Positions 32,280 through 44,689 of a stretch of 64,000 nt of DNA are shown piece after piece. The stretch is from Pontederia crassipes (lineage: Eukaryota; Streptophyta; Magnoliopsida; Commelinales; Pontederiaceae). Made by a program: the position numbers and the translations under genes. How positions within the stretch are numbered: the stretch's first letter is position 1; each line of letters begins with the position of its first letter. The stretch covers positions 40,464,353 to 40,528,352 of the forward strand of contig CM060198.1 of the NCBI GenBank assembly GCA_030549335.1. The letters are read 5' to 3'. The notes under the pieces were generated by a model that saw nothing but the letters and a program-made list of their open reading frames with translations, was not told where the DNA came from and did not search any database.

Positions 32280-33697
32280 TGCAGTTGCTCATCATACATG
32301 GATTCCCATAAGTTTTGCATGGAAGCATAGTCAGATTGAGGTGACGGAGGTGGGCAGTAAGTTTGCTCTGGGGCTGAAGTAAAAGTGGGCTCCGGTGCTA
32401 TATAGTGATTCTACCTAGGTTCCTGTAAAGGGGCCGATACTTCCATCGGATTGCGTTCCTCATAAGGAGTGGCTGGTATAAATGAAGAATCAGAAGAGCT
32501 CTCATGTGCAGGAGATTGAATCGGCGAAGGCACCGGCATATAAGGTGAATGGGCTGATGTGACATATTGGGAAGCTGCCGGTGATGCAGCTTGGAATTGT
32601 TGAGGCTGCTGAAAGTAGTGTTGAGCTGCCGCATAATCAATAGAATCAAACTAGGAGAAGGTTTTATCTTGGTGTGGCTGTCCGACAGAGGTAGATGGTC
32701 CTGCAGATGGGAGTACTGGATCTATGACCTGCCTAAAAAGTAACCAATTATCAGGATTAATTGGTGTAAAAGCGTTTCGGTCACTGCAAGGCACCTCCAA
32801 GTCACACTCTTTAAAAATAAAAACTTTAACCCCTACATTATTGGTCTTGGCGAGATCCATGTCCAGAATGGTTCGTCGATTGAGGTGGGCAATCCCTGGA
32901 ACAGCTTCAAGATCATCTAGGTCCAATATGAAATGTTGAGCTATTGGCGTGATAAGGGCGCCCATACTGTTGCTACCACTCCGAAGAGTAGTACGGCGTT
33001 GAAGACGACGAATGAGGAACGCGCCAACATTGACCTGTGTCCTATGCAGCATGTTGTGTCTCAAGAATAATTCCCCCTCTGAGATGGCTCCATCACTGTC
33101 ACTTCGTCCACTAAGGGTGTTGTTTAGCATGCGATGGACGAAGCGCAGGACATGATTTTGGATTGTGCTTTCCTTAGCTGTACTCCAGACCAATCGATCT
33201 TCTTCAGTTGTCTGTTTCCAAAAATCTTCAGCATGAAAGTCAGTCGGAATAGCACGAGCCCCATAGTTGGGAAAACCATAAATATTATTAACATCTTCTA
33301 AGGTCAATGTGAAGGGTCGCCCGTATAGCTAAAATGAAATGCGGGGTTGATCATACTGTCTGCCATCCAAATTGAAGACCTCGAGAGATGATAAGAATTC
33401 ATTAGTAAGGACTTCATAAGTCGGCCACCACTGTTGAACAAAATCTAAAATTCCAATTCAAGAAAATAATAAATGAATATCTGCAAATAAATTTTACTCC
33501 CTCAGTATCTCAGTGTCTGGAAATCTGGTGGCATTGACTCGTACAACGGTCATTCTTTCAAAACGATCTTGGTAAACAGGCTTGGTCCAATAATAATCTC
33601 CCGGATATGAGATTAATTGTGAAGATTGCGGTGCAGGCTCTGCGTCCGGATGTCGTCGATCGCGATGCCCCCTCCAAATATTAGCAAATCACCTCAT
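32280..33697 (-). mobile_element. env-like third gene of element A
   Basis: Encodes a protein that starts MRWFANIWRG and contains GFPNYGARAIP, an LFLRHNMLHRTQVNVGAFL segment and ITPIAQHF, and ends in a proline/glutamine-rich tail. This is the third reading frame found downstream of pol in Athila elements. No clear transmembrane or signal segment is visible to me. Its role is unknown. Fossil, with a few breaks. Confidence 0.7.
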
Positions 33698-33719
33698 TTT
33701 TAAATAAAATAAAATTTGC

Positions 33720-34656
33720 TCAAAGTAGAAAGGTGTCTCTTAGCCTCGGTTGTCGGTGAAATCGTCGACCGTCAAACGTCTCGGCCGATATGGAGTTCTC
33801 GGCCAGTATGTCGGTGAAGATAGTGGCCATTGAAAGAGGTTCTCGGCCGATATGAGAGTTTTCGGCCGCAATATCGTCGATGAAGATCTCGGCCGCAAAT
33901 GATGGAGAGAGGGTTTGGCGGTGAAGTTGCGGCCGGTATGGAACTATCGATGAAGATCTCGGCCGAGATTGAAGTTGTTATAGTGGCTTCTCGGCCGCAA
34001 ATGGCCACGTACACGCCGGTGATTAGTCTCGGCCGAGATTGGAGTGGTTTCAGTGCTGATTGTGGAGCTTGCGACTGGAACGAAGGATGCGGTGAGTCTT
34101 GGCTATAATACGAAAAGGAGCTCGGGTTGATATGAAGATGTCCACCTCGTTTCCGACCTACAAAGGAAAAGAAAGGTAAGTATTTATAGATGAAGGAGTG
34201 CAGTTGAAACCCAGGCGCAAACAGTATTGCGCCAGCTGAAATGTCACATTGGGTTCCGAAATTTTATTTTTTTCTTTTCTTTTGCACCCGTAAGATCATG
34301 TCTTGTCGGATCTCGGGTTCCGAAATTTTTTTTTGTTTTTTTCACTTTGCGCCCGTGATTCCCTAGTGTCAGAGATTCCAAAGAATTTTTTCTTTTTTGA
34401 CGTGCGTGCGTGGGATGCATGTGTCTCCTTCATCGAAAATATTAGCATGCCCAATTTCTCTCCTCGCACAAATTAAATACTAATTAAATGACTCCATATA
34501 AAGTAATAAAAGAATAAATACCTAAAATAAATAAAAATCACTCAAACGAATTCTATCTAACTAAATTATTAACCAACAACTAATTAAAGATTAATCTAAA
34601 GTGAGAGAAAAAATAGTTCTGATTTATAGTCGTCAGCTTGACAGTCGAATCGAGAT
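33720..34656 (-). repeat. pol-env spacer of element A with CGGCCG array
   Basis: Noncoding spacer. Between 33,780 and 34,036 there are eight exact CGGCCG words, usually as TCGGCCGA or TCGGCCGCAA. Apparent open frames here follow the repeat and are not supported as genes. Beyond 34,200 there are T-rich repeats (CCGAAATTTTTTTT-like, GCGCCCGTGA). Confidence 0.8.
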
Positions 34657-35750
34657 TTAGATGGTAAACAGATTAATCATAGAAAAATTTTGATAATATG
34701 TGTCATCATGATAGAGTTTAAGCCTATGTCCATTAACTTTAAAATTTTTCTTATGATCTAATGATTCAATTTCAAATGTTCCATAAGGTGAACAATTGAC
34801 TATGATATAAGGGCCGGTCCATCTTGATTTGAGTTTTCCAGGAAATAATTTGAGTTTGCTATTGTAAAGAAGCACACGTTGACCAGGTAAAAATTCTATA
34901 TGTTTAATATGCAGGTCGTGTAATTTTTTAGTGCATTCTTTATATAGTTTACTGTTCTCATATGCATGATGTCGAAATTCATCCAGCTCATTTAATTGTA
35001 ATAACCTTTCTGCTTGTGATGATTTTGCATCCATATTTAAAAATTTCGTTGCCCAATAAGCCCTGTGTTCTAGTTCCACTGGAAGGTGACATGATTTTCC
35101 AAAAACTAATCTATAAGGAGAGGTACCTATGGGTGTCCTAAAAGCTGTTCTATATGCCCAAAGTGCATCGTCAAGTTTCAAGGACCAATCCTTCCTGGAT
35201 GAGTTCACAGTTTTCTCTAAAATCCTTTTAATCTCTCTATTTGAAATTTTCACTTGTCCACAAGATTGGGCATGATAAGGTGTGCTCAAAAAATGTTTGA
35301 CTCCAAATATGTTAAGAAGAGTTGACATTATTTTATTACAGAAATGCGTGCCATTGTCACTTATGATAGTCCTAGGTGTTCCAAATCGAGTAAAAATATT
35401 TTTTCTTAGAAAGTTGGCAACTACCTTAGCTTCATTTGTTGGTGTGGCTACACCTTCCACCTATTTAGACACATTGTCAACCACCACTAAGATGTATTGA
35501 TTGTTAAAGGATTTAGGAAATGGTCCCAAAAAGTCAATGCCCTAAACATAAAAAATATCACACTGTAAAATATTTGTAAGAGGCATTTCATCTCGACGAG
35601 AAATATTACTTGTCCTTTGGCATTTGTCACAACACTTACATTAGTTTCTTGCATCTCTGTAAATGGTTGGCCAATATAGTCCACATTCAAGTACCTTAGC
35701 TGCTGTTCGATTGGGTCCAAAGTGACCTCCAGCTTGTCTATCATGGCAAT
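34657..35750 (-). mobile_element. Integrase region of element A
   Basis: Contains the core block IISDNGTHF, the [17 protein letters not shown] block and the C-terminal [18 protein letters not shown] and PYGTFEIE segments; upstream text carries the zinc-binding part. Typical Athila/Tat integrase without a chromodomain. Fossil. Confidence 0.9.
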
Positions 35751-36393
35751 GACTTAGGATATTCTCAATCTCATCTTCGTGAACACATCTTCGAATTACC
35801 TGATCTGCACATAATCGAAAAAGGTAAGGATCTTCCCAGTGATAATTCTTGATATCAGATAAGAATTTCCTTTTTTGATGAGTGGTCATGCCCTTTGGAA
35901 TGTAATGTCCTGCAAGATAATTAGCAAAATTAGTGAACCATGGTGTAGTGTCAGAAATTTGAAAATTTGTAGAGATAGAAAAAAGTTTTTCGTCTGGGAA
36001 TTCTTCAAGTATGTGTGTGACTTCTCTTGGAGATGGCTCCAAACGGGATAGGTGGTCAGCTAATAAGTTCTCAGTCCCTTTTTTGTCTTTTACTTCCACA
36101 TCGAACTCTTGCAAAAGTAGTATCCATCGGATTAGTCTAGGTTTGGCATCTTGTTTGCTCATCAAGTGCTTGATGGCTGCATGATCTGTGTAGACAATAA
36201 TTTTTGAACAAATTAGATATGATCTAAACTTGTCAAAAGCAAAAATAACGGCAAGAAACTCATTCTTTGTTGTTGCATAATTTAATTGGGCAGCATTCAA
36301 TGTTCGGCTTGCATAATATATGACATGAAATGTTTTATCTTTTCTTTGCCCCAAAACAGCTCCTACGGCACCATCACTCGCATCACACATCAA
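35700..36393 (-). mobile_element. RNase H region of element A
   Basis: Blocks [56 protein letters not shown] and ADHLSRLEP occur in order, the standard Ty3/gypsy RNase H layout. Fossil. Confidence 0.92.
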
Positions 36394-36408
36394 CTCAAAT
36401 GGTAAAGA

Positions 36409-37400
36409 CTAGTCTGGTGCTACAACAATAGGGGCAGAAATTAGCATTTCTTTTAACAAATTAAAGGCAGCAAGGCAGTCTGAATCAAAATCAAATTTTG
36501 TGTCCTTAGCAAGAAGATTAGTTAAGGGTTTAGCCATTTTTGAAAAATCTTTGATAAAATGGCGATAAAATCCTGCGTGCCCAAGGAAGCTTCGAATGCC
36601 CTTCACATTGGTTGGAGGAGGCAGATTTGCTATAACATCTATTTTGGCCTTATCCACTTCAATTCCTTTTGCTGAGATTTTGTGGCCAAGCACTATACGC
36701 TCCTTAACCATGAAGTGACATTTCTCCCAGTTAAGGACCAAATTCATTTCTTGACATCGCTGCAAAACTAGAGATAAGTTATCCAAATAGTTATTAAAAG
36801 AACTACCAAAAAGTGTAAAATCATCCATGAAAACTTCGAGTATTTTCTCATTCATCTTTGGAATGTTGCTGGAGCGTTGCATAGACCAAACGACATCCTT
36901 CTATAGGCAAACGTTCCATATGGACATGTGAACGTCGTCTTTTCTTGATCCTCAGGTGCTACTGCTATTTGATTGTATCCAGAATAGCCATCTAGAAAAT
37001 AATAATAGCTATGACCTGCAACACGCTCCAACATTTGGTCAATAAAAGGTAACGGAAAATGATCATTTCGGGTAGCATCATTAAGTTTCCTATAGTCTAT
37101 ACAGACTCTCCAACATGTAACTGTTCTTTGAGGCACCAATTCATTATTTTTATTACTTACCACAGTGATTCCTCCTTTCTTAGGGACTACTTGCACATGA
37201 CTTATCCATGAACTATAAAAAATGGCATACATAATACCTGCATCAAGGAGTTTGATGACCTCCTTTTTCACAACTTCCCTTAAAGTTGGATTGAGCCTTC
37301 TTTGATATTGAGCAACTAGCTTGGCATTGTCCTCCATCAAAATCTTGTGCATGCAAATGGTAGGAGAGATGCCCTTGATATCTGAAATAGACCAAGCGAT
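36409..37400 (-). mobile_element. Reverse transcriptase region of element A
   Basis: CWRVCIDYRKLNDATR, FPLPFIDQMLERVAGH, MSFGLCNAPATFQR, VFMDDFTLFG and LGHAGFYRHFIKDFSK are present in order. The wording assigns it to the Athila/Tat branch. Fossil. Confidence 0.92.
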
Positions 37401-37749
37401 TGCGTTCTTGTGTTGCCTTAATACTTCCAAAAGTTTATTCTCCATGTCATCTGTCAAGTCAGCAGATATGATAACTGGGTAAGTGTTATTTTCAAGAAAA
37501 GCATATCTTAAATGAGATGGAAGTTCTTTAAGTTCGAATTTTGGAGGACAATCCAATTTATCGATTTCCTCCTCGAGTGTCTCTGTTGTTATTGGCGCAT
37601 TATCCTCTTCCACAATTTCTCTAGAATCCTCCATCATTTCCAAAGCTTCCTTAGCATATGGATCTGAAACAAAATCTGCAACAATATCATCAAAAGCATC
37701 AGTCGTGTCATCTTCTAAAGAATCAATGGCATAACAAGATGAATGATCA

Positions 37750-38285
37750 AAAGGTTGTTTGAGAGAATTTTTTATATTGAAAGTGATGTGTTCATTGTTG
37801 ACGCGAAGTGTGAGCATCCCTTGTTGAACATCTATGAGTGCATTTCCTGTTGCTAGGAATGGTCTCCCGAGGATGATGGGGGTTTTTTCATCTGACTTCA
37901 TATTCAGAACAATAAAATCTGCAGGAAAAACAAATTTATCAACTTTTACCAAAACATCTCTTAATATTCCTCGGGGTCTCTTGCATGAAGAATCTGCAAA
38001 TTGAAGAGTCATGCTTGTTTCTTCAAGTTCTCCATAACCTAGCTGCACAAATATAGAGTAAGGCATTAAACTTATACTAGCACCAAGATCACATAAAGCT
38101 CGTGCACAAAAGAATTTTATTATGGTGCAAGGTATGGTGAAGGTTCCAGGATCTTTCATTTTTTTAGGTATATCTCGATCATAAATGGCATTACACTCCG
38201 ATGTCAACATTACTCTCCTAGTGTTTTCAAGCTTTCTTCTTGAAGATAATATATCCTTCATGAATTTAGCATAGCTCGGCATCAT
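37750..38285 (-). mobile_element. Protease region of element A
   Basis: Active-site block ARALCDLGASISLMPYSIF and closing block TPIILGRPFLATGNALIDV, with the Athila-type lead-in PSYAKFMKDILS. Continuous with the RT region on the left. Fossil. Confidence 0.9.
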
Positions 38286-38359
38286 CTGTAAAGCTTCATA
38301 AAAAGGAATGTTAATAGATAATTGCTTCAGAATATCAAAAAAGCGAGAAAATTGCTTAT

Positions 38360-39900
38360 CTAGTTGTTCTTTGCGAAATTTTTGTGGATAGGCTCCTTTA
38401 TGTTGCTGGTATTTTTTGAATTGTCAATTTCTTTTTTCTGCAGGTTGATATCCTCAGTGGTTTGATCTTGTATCTTGGTTGCTTCAGTTTCTTCATTATG
38501 ATCAATCACTCTTGGCGGGGGATCTGATACCAGACTTCTCAATTGTTTCTCACTTCTAAGAGTCACAGCTTTGGTCTCTTCTTTAGAATTTTTCTCTATA
38601 TTGTTTGGAAGAGCCCCTGGTGCACGACCTGCCATCATATTGGCCATCTGTCCTATTTGCATTTCTAAATTCCTAATTGTAGCATCTTGATTGTTTGCCC
38701 TTGTTTCCATTGTCTTCTGCATGGTTTGCATAGTGTCAATAACTCTTGCCATCATCTCTTCCATGGGATTAGTCGATTGTTGAGCAGGAGCTTCTTGTTG
38801 CCTTCTCAAAAGTGTATAATTTTGTGGATGAGCTTGCCCTTGATTTGACCTGTAAGGAAACTTCTGATTGTTCCTCCAACCATAGTCATTGTTCCTGAAA
38901 AATGGATTGGAGACAGTTAGCATTTTCAATTTGATCAGGATTAGAAATATTACCTTGAGGATAATAATTGCTCGCATGTCCTCTTCCACAATTGTTGCAC
39001 ACCATTAATGACATCATCTGCTTTCTGTAGCATGCACATCATGAGTTCGATGAGGTAGTCTCCTTTCTTGGCTTGACTTGAGAGCTACAGCTTCAATAAT
39101 ATCTTGTATCTCACTAGGGCGTTTAGATCCCAGCATTGTCCCTCCTGCTGATTGATCTGCAGCTCGCAATCCATGATAGAAATCTTCCATCAGTTGCCAC
39201 TTTAGAATCCTATTATCAGGAACTCTGGCTAACAGTTCCTTGTATCGTTCCCAGGCCTCATATAATGTTTCATCATCATCTTGAACAAATGCCCTTAGCT
39301 CTCTTCTATATTTGCCTCTTTTTGCGGTGGGCAATATTTTCCAACAAATTTTTCTACCAGCTCCAACCATGAATGAAATGATCCTGCAGGCAAAGTTTTA
39401 AACCATGTAGAAGCTTTGTCACGTAAGGATTATGGAAATAATAATAAACGGATAACTTCAGTAGAAACATTATTATTTCTAAAGGTGCTAAGAGTAGCAA
39501 GAAATTTGTCAAGATGATCGTGAGGATCTTCATGAAATCCTCCTCCAAATTAAGATGCATGTATCATCCTCACGATTGCCGGATTGATCTCAAATTTATT
39601 TGCATTGATTTCAGGCAGCACAATGCATGATTCTCGGTCATTATATCTAGTCGAGACATACTCTCTCATAGAAAGTTCTGCTTCATCTTCTCGCCGATTA
39701 TTTTGTGGCGGAACTAGTTCATTTTGTTGCTCATTGTTGCATGCTTGTTTAGCACATCTTCTTATATCTCTTCTTAATCGGCGAGCAGTTCTTTCAATTT
39801 CAGGATCAAATTCCAAAATTGGATTTGCACTTCTAGTGCGCTTATCAGAAGATTCCAGGATTGGTTGTGATAAATATTCATTAGTACCTGCAACAACCAA
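38360..39900 (-). mobile_element. gag region of element A
   Basis: The N-terminal part (39,550-39,900) contains FDPEIERTARRLRRDIR, typical of Athila gag starts. The middle part encodes GRKICWKILPTAKRGKYRRE and YEAWERYKELL, the retrotransposon gag core. A knuckle-like CNNCGRGH segment lies near 38,985-39,010, and a helix-rich glutamine tail follows. Fossil. Confidence 0.88.
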
Positions 39901-41198
39901 TTTTTAGTAAGAAAAAAATAATACAAAAAATAAATAAAAAGAAAAATACAGATAATAGGTCACGAAGAAATAAGATTTAAATCGATAAAAGTCTCTTCGG
40001 CTTATAGAATTGAAAATTCATCTTTAAAGTTAATTTTTGAGAGGAATTTATCATAAACCTAATTACGGCCGCCAAACTTCTAGAAGATTATCGAATACGG
40101 AAAAAAAACAAAACTCAAAAGAAACCAATTCATTCCAAATATTAACATCTCGGCCGAAAGTAAATCAATTGGATAGTTGTAAAAATCATGCGGCTGTAAA
40201 ACTTGCATCACAGAATCAATAACCAAATTTTCGGCCGCAATACAGAAATAGATTTGCAGCCACCAACGTCGGCCGAAAAAAAAATCGTTGATCAGAGATG
40301 GAAGTCCAAGGCGCAAACAGAATAACACGAACGAGATTTTACAAGGCAAATGTAGAAGTAAATATTTTACGGCCGAAATGAAGTTGACAACCGGATTTAA
40401 TTGGCCGAAAAATAGAATGTTTCGGCCGATAATCATGTATTATTCTTACGAAGACAAATGAATTATTACGATCGAGAAAGAATAAATCAAGAATAAACTG
40501 GCTGAAACAAGGTCGTATGATGCCGTAAAAATGAATGTTCAGAAAATAAAAACATGTCGGCCGCAAAATTTTGTATGAAAAGATTGACGAGACGAAAATC
40601 CAAGGCACACGAGAGATTTAACCAACGTCCAAAGAGGATTCAAAAAATATCAGCCGCAAAACGAGATTAATCGAATGCTTAATCTATTCAATGCGCAATA
40701 AAACAATTCGATTATATGGAATACGTGAAATGTCAGCCGTAAAACTCAGATTAAATTTTCCGGCTGTAAAATATAAGTAGAGACTTTTGCAGGCGTAAAA
40801 CTTTCGAAATCATTAAATCCGAAACAAGTTTTAAAATTATTACGGCTGTAAACAAAAAAAAATTGAACTTCTCGGTCGATAACTAATTCAAACATTTTCG
40901 AAATCGATGTTGCGGCCGCAAACATAGAAGTTTATAATTCGACATTGCACAGGTAATTAATCCGAAAAAATCCGATCACATCAGAATTTAAAAACAGAGC
41001 GGCCGAAATCAATAAACTTTAACATGTCGTGACCTTTTTCTGCAAAAGAAGAAATAGTCAATTATTTACATAAATAATAATAATTAAAACAAATAATACA
41101 ATATTACATATTTACAAAGAAATTATTTACAGAAATTATTTACAATTAAATTACATCTCATAATAATTCATAAAATCAAAAATTAATTAATAAAATAT
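39901..41198 (-). repeat. Leader of element A with CGGCCG array
   Basis: Noncoding leader between primer site and gag. It holds nine exact CGGCCG words between 40,066 and 41,005 plus about seven one-base variants (CAGCCG, CGGCTG, CGGTCG). These often precede AAA, as CGGCCGAAA or CGGCCGCAAA. The remainder is AT-rich. Confidence 0.8.
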
Positions 41199-41216
41199 TC
41201 TCCGGCAACGGCGCCA
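41199..41216 (-). promoter_or_regulatory. Primer binding site of element A (tRNA-Asp type)
   Basis: Reads TGGCGCCGTTGCCGGAGA on the minus strand, the form used by Athila/Tat elements and matching the 3' end of tRNA-Asp from memory. It is six bases from the LTR. Confidence 0.88.
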
Positions 41217-41222
41217 AAAATT

Positions 41223-42990
41223 TGATGCGTAAAATGATGTAGCAAAATAAAATAAAATAATTAAGTGCACTAGTCGCTCAAGTAATATAGTAAAAAGGAG
41301 TAAAGAATGTCGAACCCACGAGGAATATTATTAATTCAATATCTGAATTTATAAATTTATAAGAGAGGAAAAACATGGATTTTGAAAATGAGTTTTATAA
41401 AATAAAATAAAGAAAATAAGATAATAGTGTTGAAGTTGGTCTTAGGATGATAATGCATTAAGGATAAACATGTGAACCAGAAAAGATAAATTTAATCTTA
41501 AGATGGATTAGGAATTTTCCCAAGTTATTAATTTACAAGAGTAACATCACAGAGTCCACAAACTAGTAATTTTGCTATTTAATCCGACAAATCAAACTAT
41601 CTTAAATTTAATCAAAACTGAAGTCTCACAAACTGGTATTCGTCAGATGAGATTAAAATTAAAATGCATTAATATGAAAATCCTAAACTATTAATCACTC
41701 TACAAATTGGTATAGATTAACAGACCACACAAATCTAATTCTCCACACACTAGTTATTAGACCTATGTCAATTTTTAATTTCTCAATAAATCATTTAATT
41801 TAACTAAATAAAATATGGAATTAAGTAGTCCACAAACTGGTAATTACTTAATTCAAAATTTTAAATAATTAAATCAAAAGCATTAAACACAATTAAAATT
41901 TGATCAAAAGAAATTTAATACTAATGAAATAAGGGTTCACAGAATTTTCCTTCAATAATAATCTCCTAAAAATAAAATAATTAAAACATGGAGTTCATCC
42001 TAGAATTGTAGAGAGATAATAACAAAATAACAATAATAATTAGAAGAATTACACCAAGAAATAAAATCAGGATCCTTGGATGTCGTCAGAACGTCTGGAA
42101 CAGTCGTCCGATCGAATCTCTCTCTCGTCGAAGCCCGCAAAGCTCACGATTCGTTGTGGAAGAAAACCAAACTTCAAAACACGAGTTGGAATGATGGCTT
42201 CCTCCTCTATTTATAGGGTGCGGACGGACTTCTTTGATCATGGTCTGAATATCGTACGGCCGAATTTAATTTCGTGAGATAAAACTACAACTCTATCCTC
42301 TTGGACGATAAAAGTTTTACGGCCGATAAAACTTTAAATTTTTAAATCTCAGCCACGGATACAACTCTATCCATTTTGCACCCGATAAATCATTGTTGAT
42401 GATTCTCGGCCAATAAACTTTGCTTAATGAATAAAGTTATCGGCCGCAAAGCTTTTGTTGGTTAAGGAAAAAACATAATTTGATTTGCGGCCGATAAACT
42501 CAATGCATGATGTGTTTTGCGCCCTTAATCAAAGCTTCTCAATGCTTTATCGCCCAATGATAAATGTTCATCTCCATTACGGTTGGATTTTTATGGCCGA
42601 TAATCTTGATTGGTGATGACGTTTTGCCCCCAAGATAAAGCTTCTTAGTATCTCGGCCGATAAACTTGGTTGAGGATAGATCTTTGATGTCGGAGTTCTC
42701 GCCCGATAAACTTTAATTATCGAATTGCGGCAGATAAATCATATTGCAATTGAATTACGGCCGATAACATAATCCCTCGGATAATTGTGTATTCGGATTT
42801 TCTGCAAAATAATTATCAAATTTTTAATTAATCCATCCACAATTAAAATATTTAAAGAATTAACAATTAAAATCAATAAATCCGGAATTATAACTAAAAG
42901 TGACTAAAAATGATGCATGCCATGATCAAATTACTAAAAAATGAATTAAAATAATTAGAATTAACAAATGTTGGTATTTTGCATGCATCA
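41223..42990 (-). mobile_element. 5' LTR of element A
   Basis: 1,768 bp from TGATGCGTAAAA to TTTTGCATGCATCA (plus-strand reading). The left edge is set by the primer site; the right edge by the terminal CATCA, complementary to the left TGATG. It includes five spaced copies of CACAAACT(A/G)GTA(A/T)T-like text (41,557-41,845) and a CGGCCG array (42,255-42,765, six exact copies plus variants). Confidence 0.88.
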
Positions 42991-44689
42991 TATACTCAAA
43001 GGGATCTGTGACACCTGTCCACACCTTTATCTTGTTCTATTCACTTTTTCAGCCAAAGAAATATACTTTAGTGGAATTTAGAACCTACTTTCTTTAGTTG
43101 TTTTTGTCTTTACTTTAGGCTGGGATGCAAGCCTACCACCTATTCATTTGTTCACCTGCTCCATTGTCTTGTTTTGTCCACTTTTGGAGCCAAAGGAATA
43201 TGCTTGTAGTCCTTCCTTGGTTGCCTCCGTCTTAGCTTGCCACACGTCCTAACTTTTCCAACTATTCCTTTGTTCAAATTTGTTCATAGAGTGTAGAGGA
43301 AGCTTCCTTCTTCTAGTACAAGAGAATCTGTCAGGTTGATGTGGAAGGACGTCTTCCTTAAACTATTTGTTGCTTTGGACAGATTATCTTTTTGAATTGT
43401 GTTGCCTTCTCTTGAATTCGTCTAAATGTGTAGGTGGGGGCATCTATCTACATGCCCCATGTGATACTTCAAATTTGTTCATAAAGTGTAGAGGAAGCTT
43501 CCTTCTTCTAGTACAAGAGAATCTATCAGGTTGATGTGGAAGGACGTCTTCCTCAAACTATTTGTTTCTTTGGATGGATTATCTTTTTGAATTGTGTTAC
43601 CTACTCTCAAATTTGTCTAAGTGTGTAGGTGGGGACATCTATCTACATGCCCCATGTGATAATGTATAGGTGGGGGCATGTACTAGCATGACCCCATGTT
43701 CTTGCGGCTAAAATTTCTAGATGGAAAATAATTAAAATGATCAACAATGCAATTCTAGAAATGTTGCTTCTTCATAAAATGGATGTGGAGAAATCATACA
43801 AGCCACAATTAGACAATAAAGCTTATGATCAAATATGAAACATAGCAAAACTGTAAATAATTGCGTGTTGAACAAAGTATACATAATTTGTTCACATCAT
43901 TAAACTAGGTGTAAGTTATAGAAATTTCATATTCTAGTTACAAGCTTATGACTTATAGCATATTTTCTAATTTGTTCTACAAGTTCTATCTGAACAACAA
44001 GACCTATGTTCCTCTCTCCACATGCAACTCTCCAAATACATATAATTTTATCTAATTATTTGTTCCCTAGAAACTATACTCCTATGAGGACATCTGACAC
44101 AAATTTTATAAGTTTTGGATTACAATAGAATATTTCCTTAACCAACTAAGAATTCAACTTTTAATATTTCAAACTGAGGAACACCAATTAGTTTCATGTT
44201 TTTGACCGATTGATATAATTACCCTACAATTCAATCAATTGATAAGGAGACCCTTTAATTTAAACTTGCATAAATTTAAATCATGAGATGATTAATAGGA
44301 GACAGTAAATAGAAGCACCTCGTACATACCTGATTAGTTTTCATCTTTTTTTTTAATTCATGGTCCATATATTTTCTTTCTTCTTTGGTTCAGCCAGCTT
44401 CAGACTAAAATTTCGTTCTCTATCTTTTTTTGTTCTTTTATCTCCTTTCTTTTTTTTTGGCTGACCGTAAGGGTAAAATCATCCTTTTTTCCGAGCATGC
44501 AAGGTAAGTCGGTAGCTATTATCCCTATCCAGACAACACCTCTCCTTTCCATTCATAAGACAACATGCGGGAATAAGGACAAAATCCACCTTAGGAGAGA
44601 GAAATCACCATTATATGCCTTAAAATGATGGGTTGCCACATGAAAGTCTATTAACTTGGTATGATACAAAAGATGAAGCTATGTCTAAT
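42991..44689. other. Unassigned stretch with a 195-bp tandem duplication
   Basis: No gene seen. 42,991-43,272 has loosely repeated text (CCAAAG(A/G)AATAT, TTGTTCACCT). 43,690-44,690 looks like degenerate Tekay-type LTR text (CTCTATAAGTTCTATCTG-like, TTCTAATTTGTTCTACAAG), but no ends could be placed. Confidence 0.4.
43273..43662. repeat. Tandem duplication, 195-bp unit, plus partial third
   Basis: TTCAAATTTGTTCATA starts at 43,273 and again at 43,468; both units run through GGAAGCTTCCTTCTTC and TCTATCTACATGCCCC. A partial third unit (GTATAGGTGGGGGCATGTA) follows at about 43,663-43,700. The two full units are nearly identical by eye. Confidence 0.92.

Larger units (their letters stand above)
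32256..42990 (-). mobile_element. Element A: Athila-type Ty3/gypsy with env-like gene, 3' end missing
   Basis: Minus-strand element with (right to left) 5' LTR, tRNA-Asp-type primer site, long leader, gag, protease, RT, RNase H, integrase, spacer and an env-like gene. No 3' LTR was found on the left, where an LTR fragment cuts in. Coding parts are much better kept than in element B, with only a handful of breaks (around five or more) visible. The third gene and the primer type place it in the Athila group. Confidence 0.9.

Noticed and set aside
33899-34108. Open frames across the CGGCCG array
   Set aside because: They exist on both strands simply because the motif lacks stop codons; the region is the noncoding spacer of element A.
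43273-43700. CRISPR-like direct repeats
   Set aside because: Only two long tandem units without spacers in a plant genome; this is a simple duplication.
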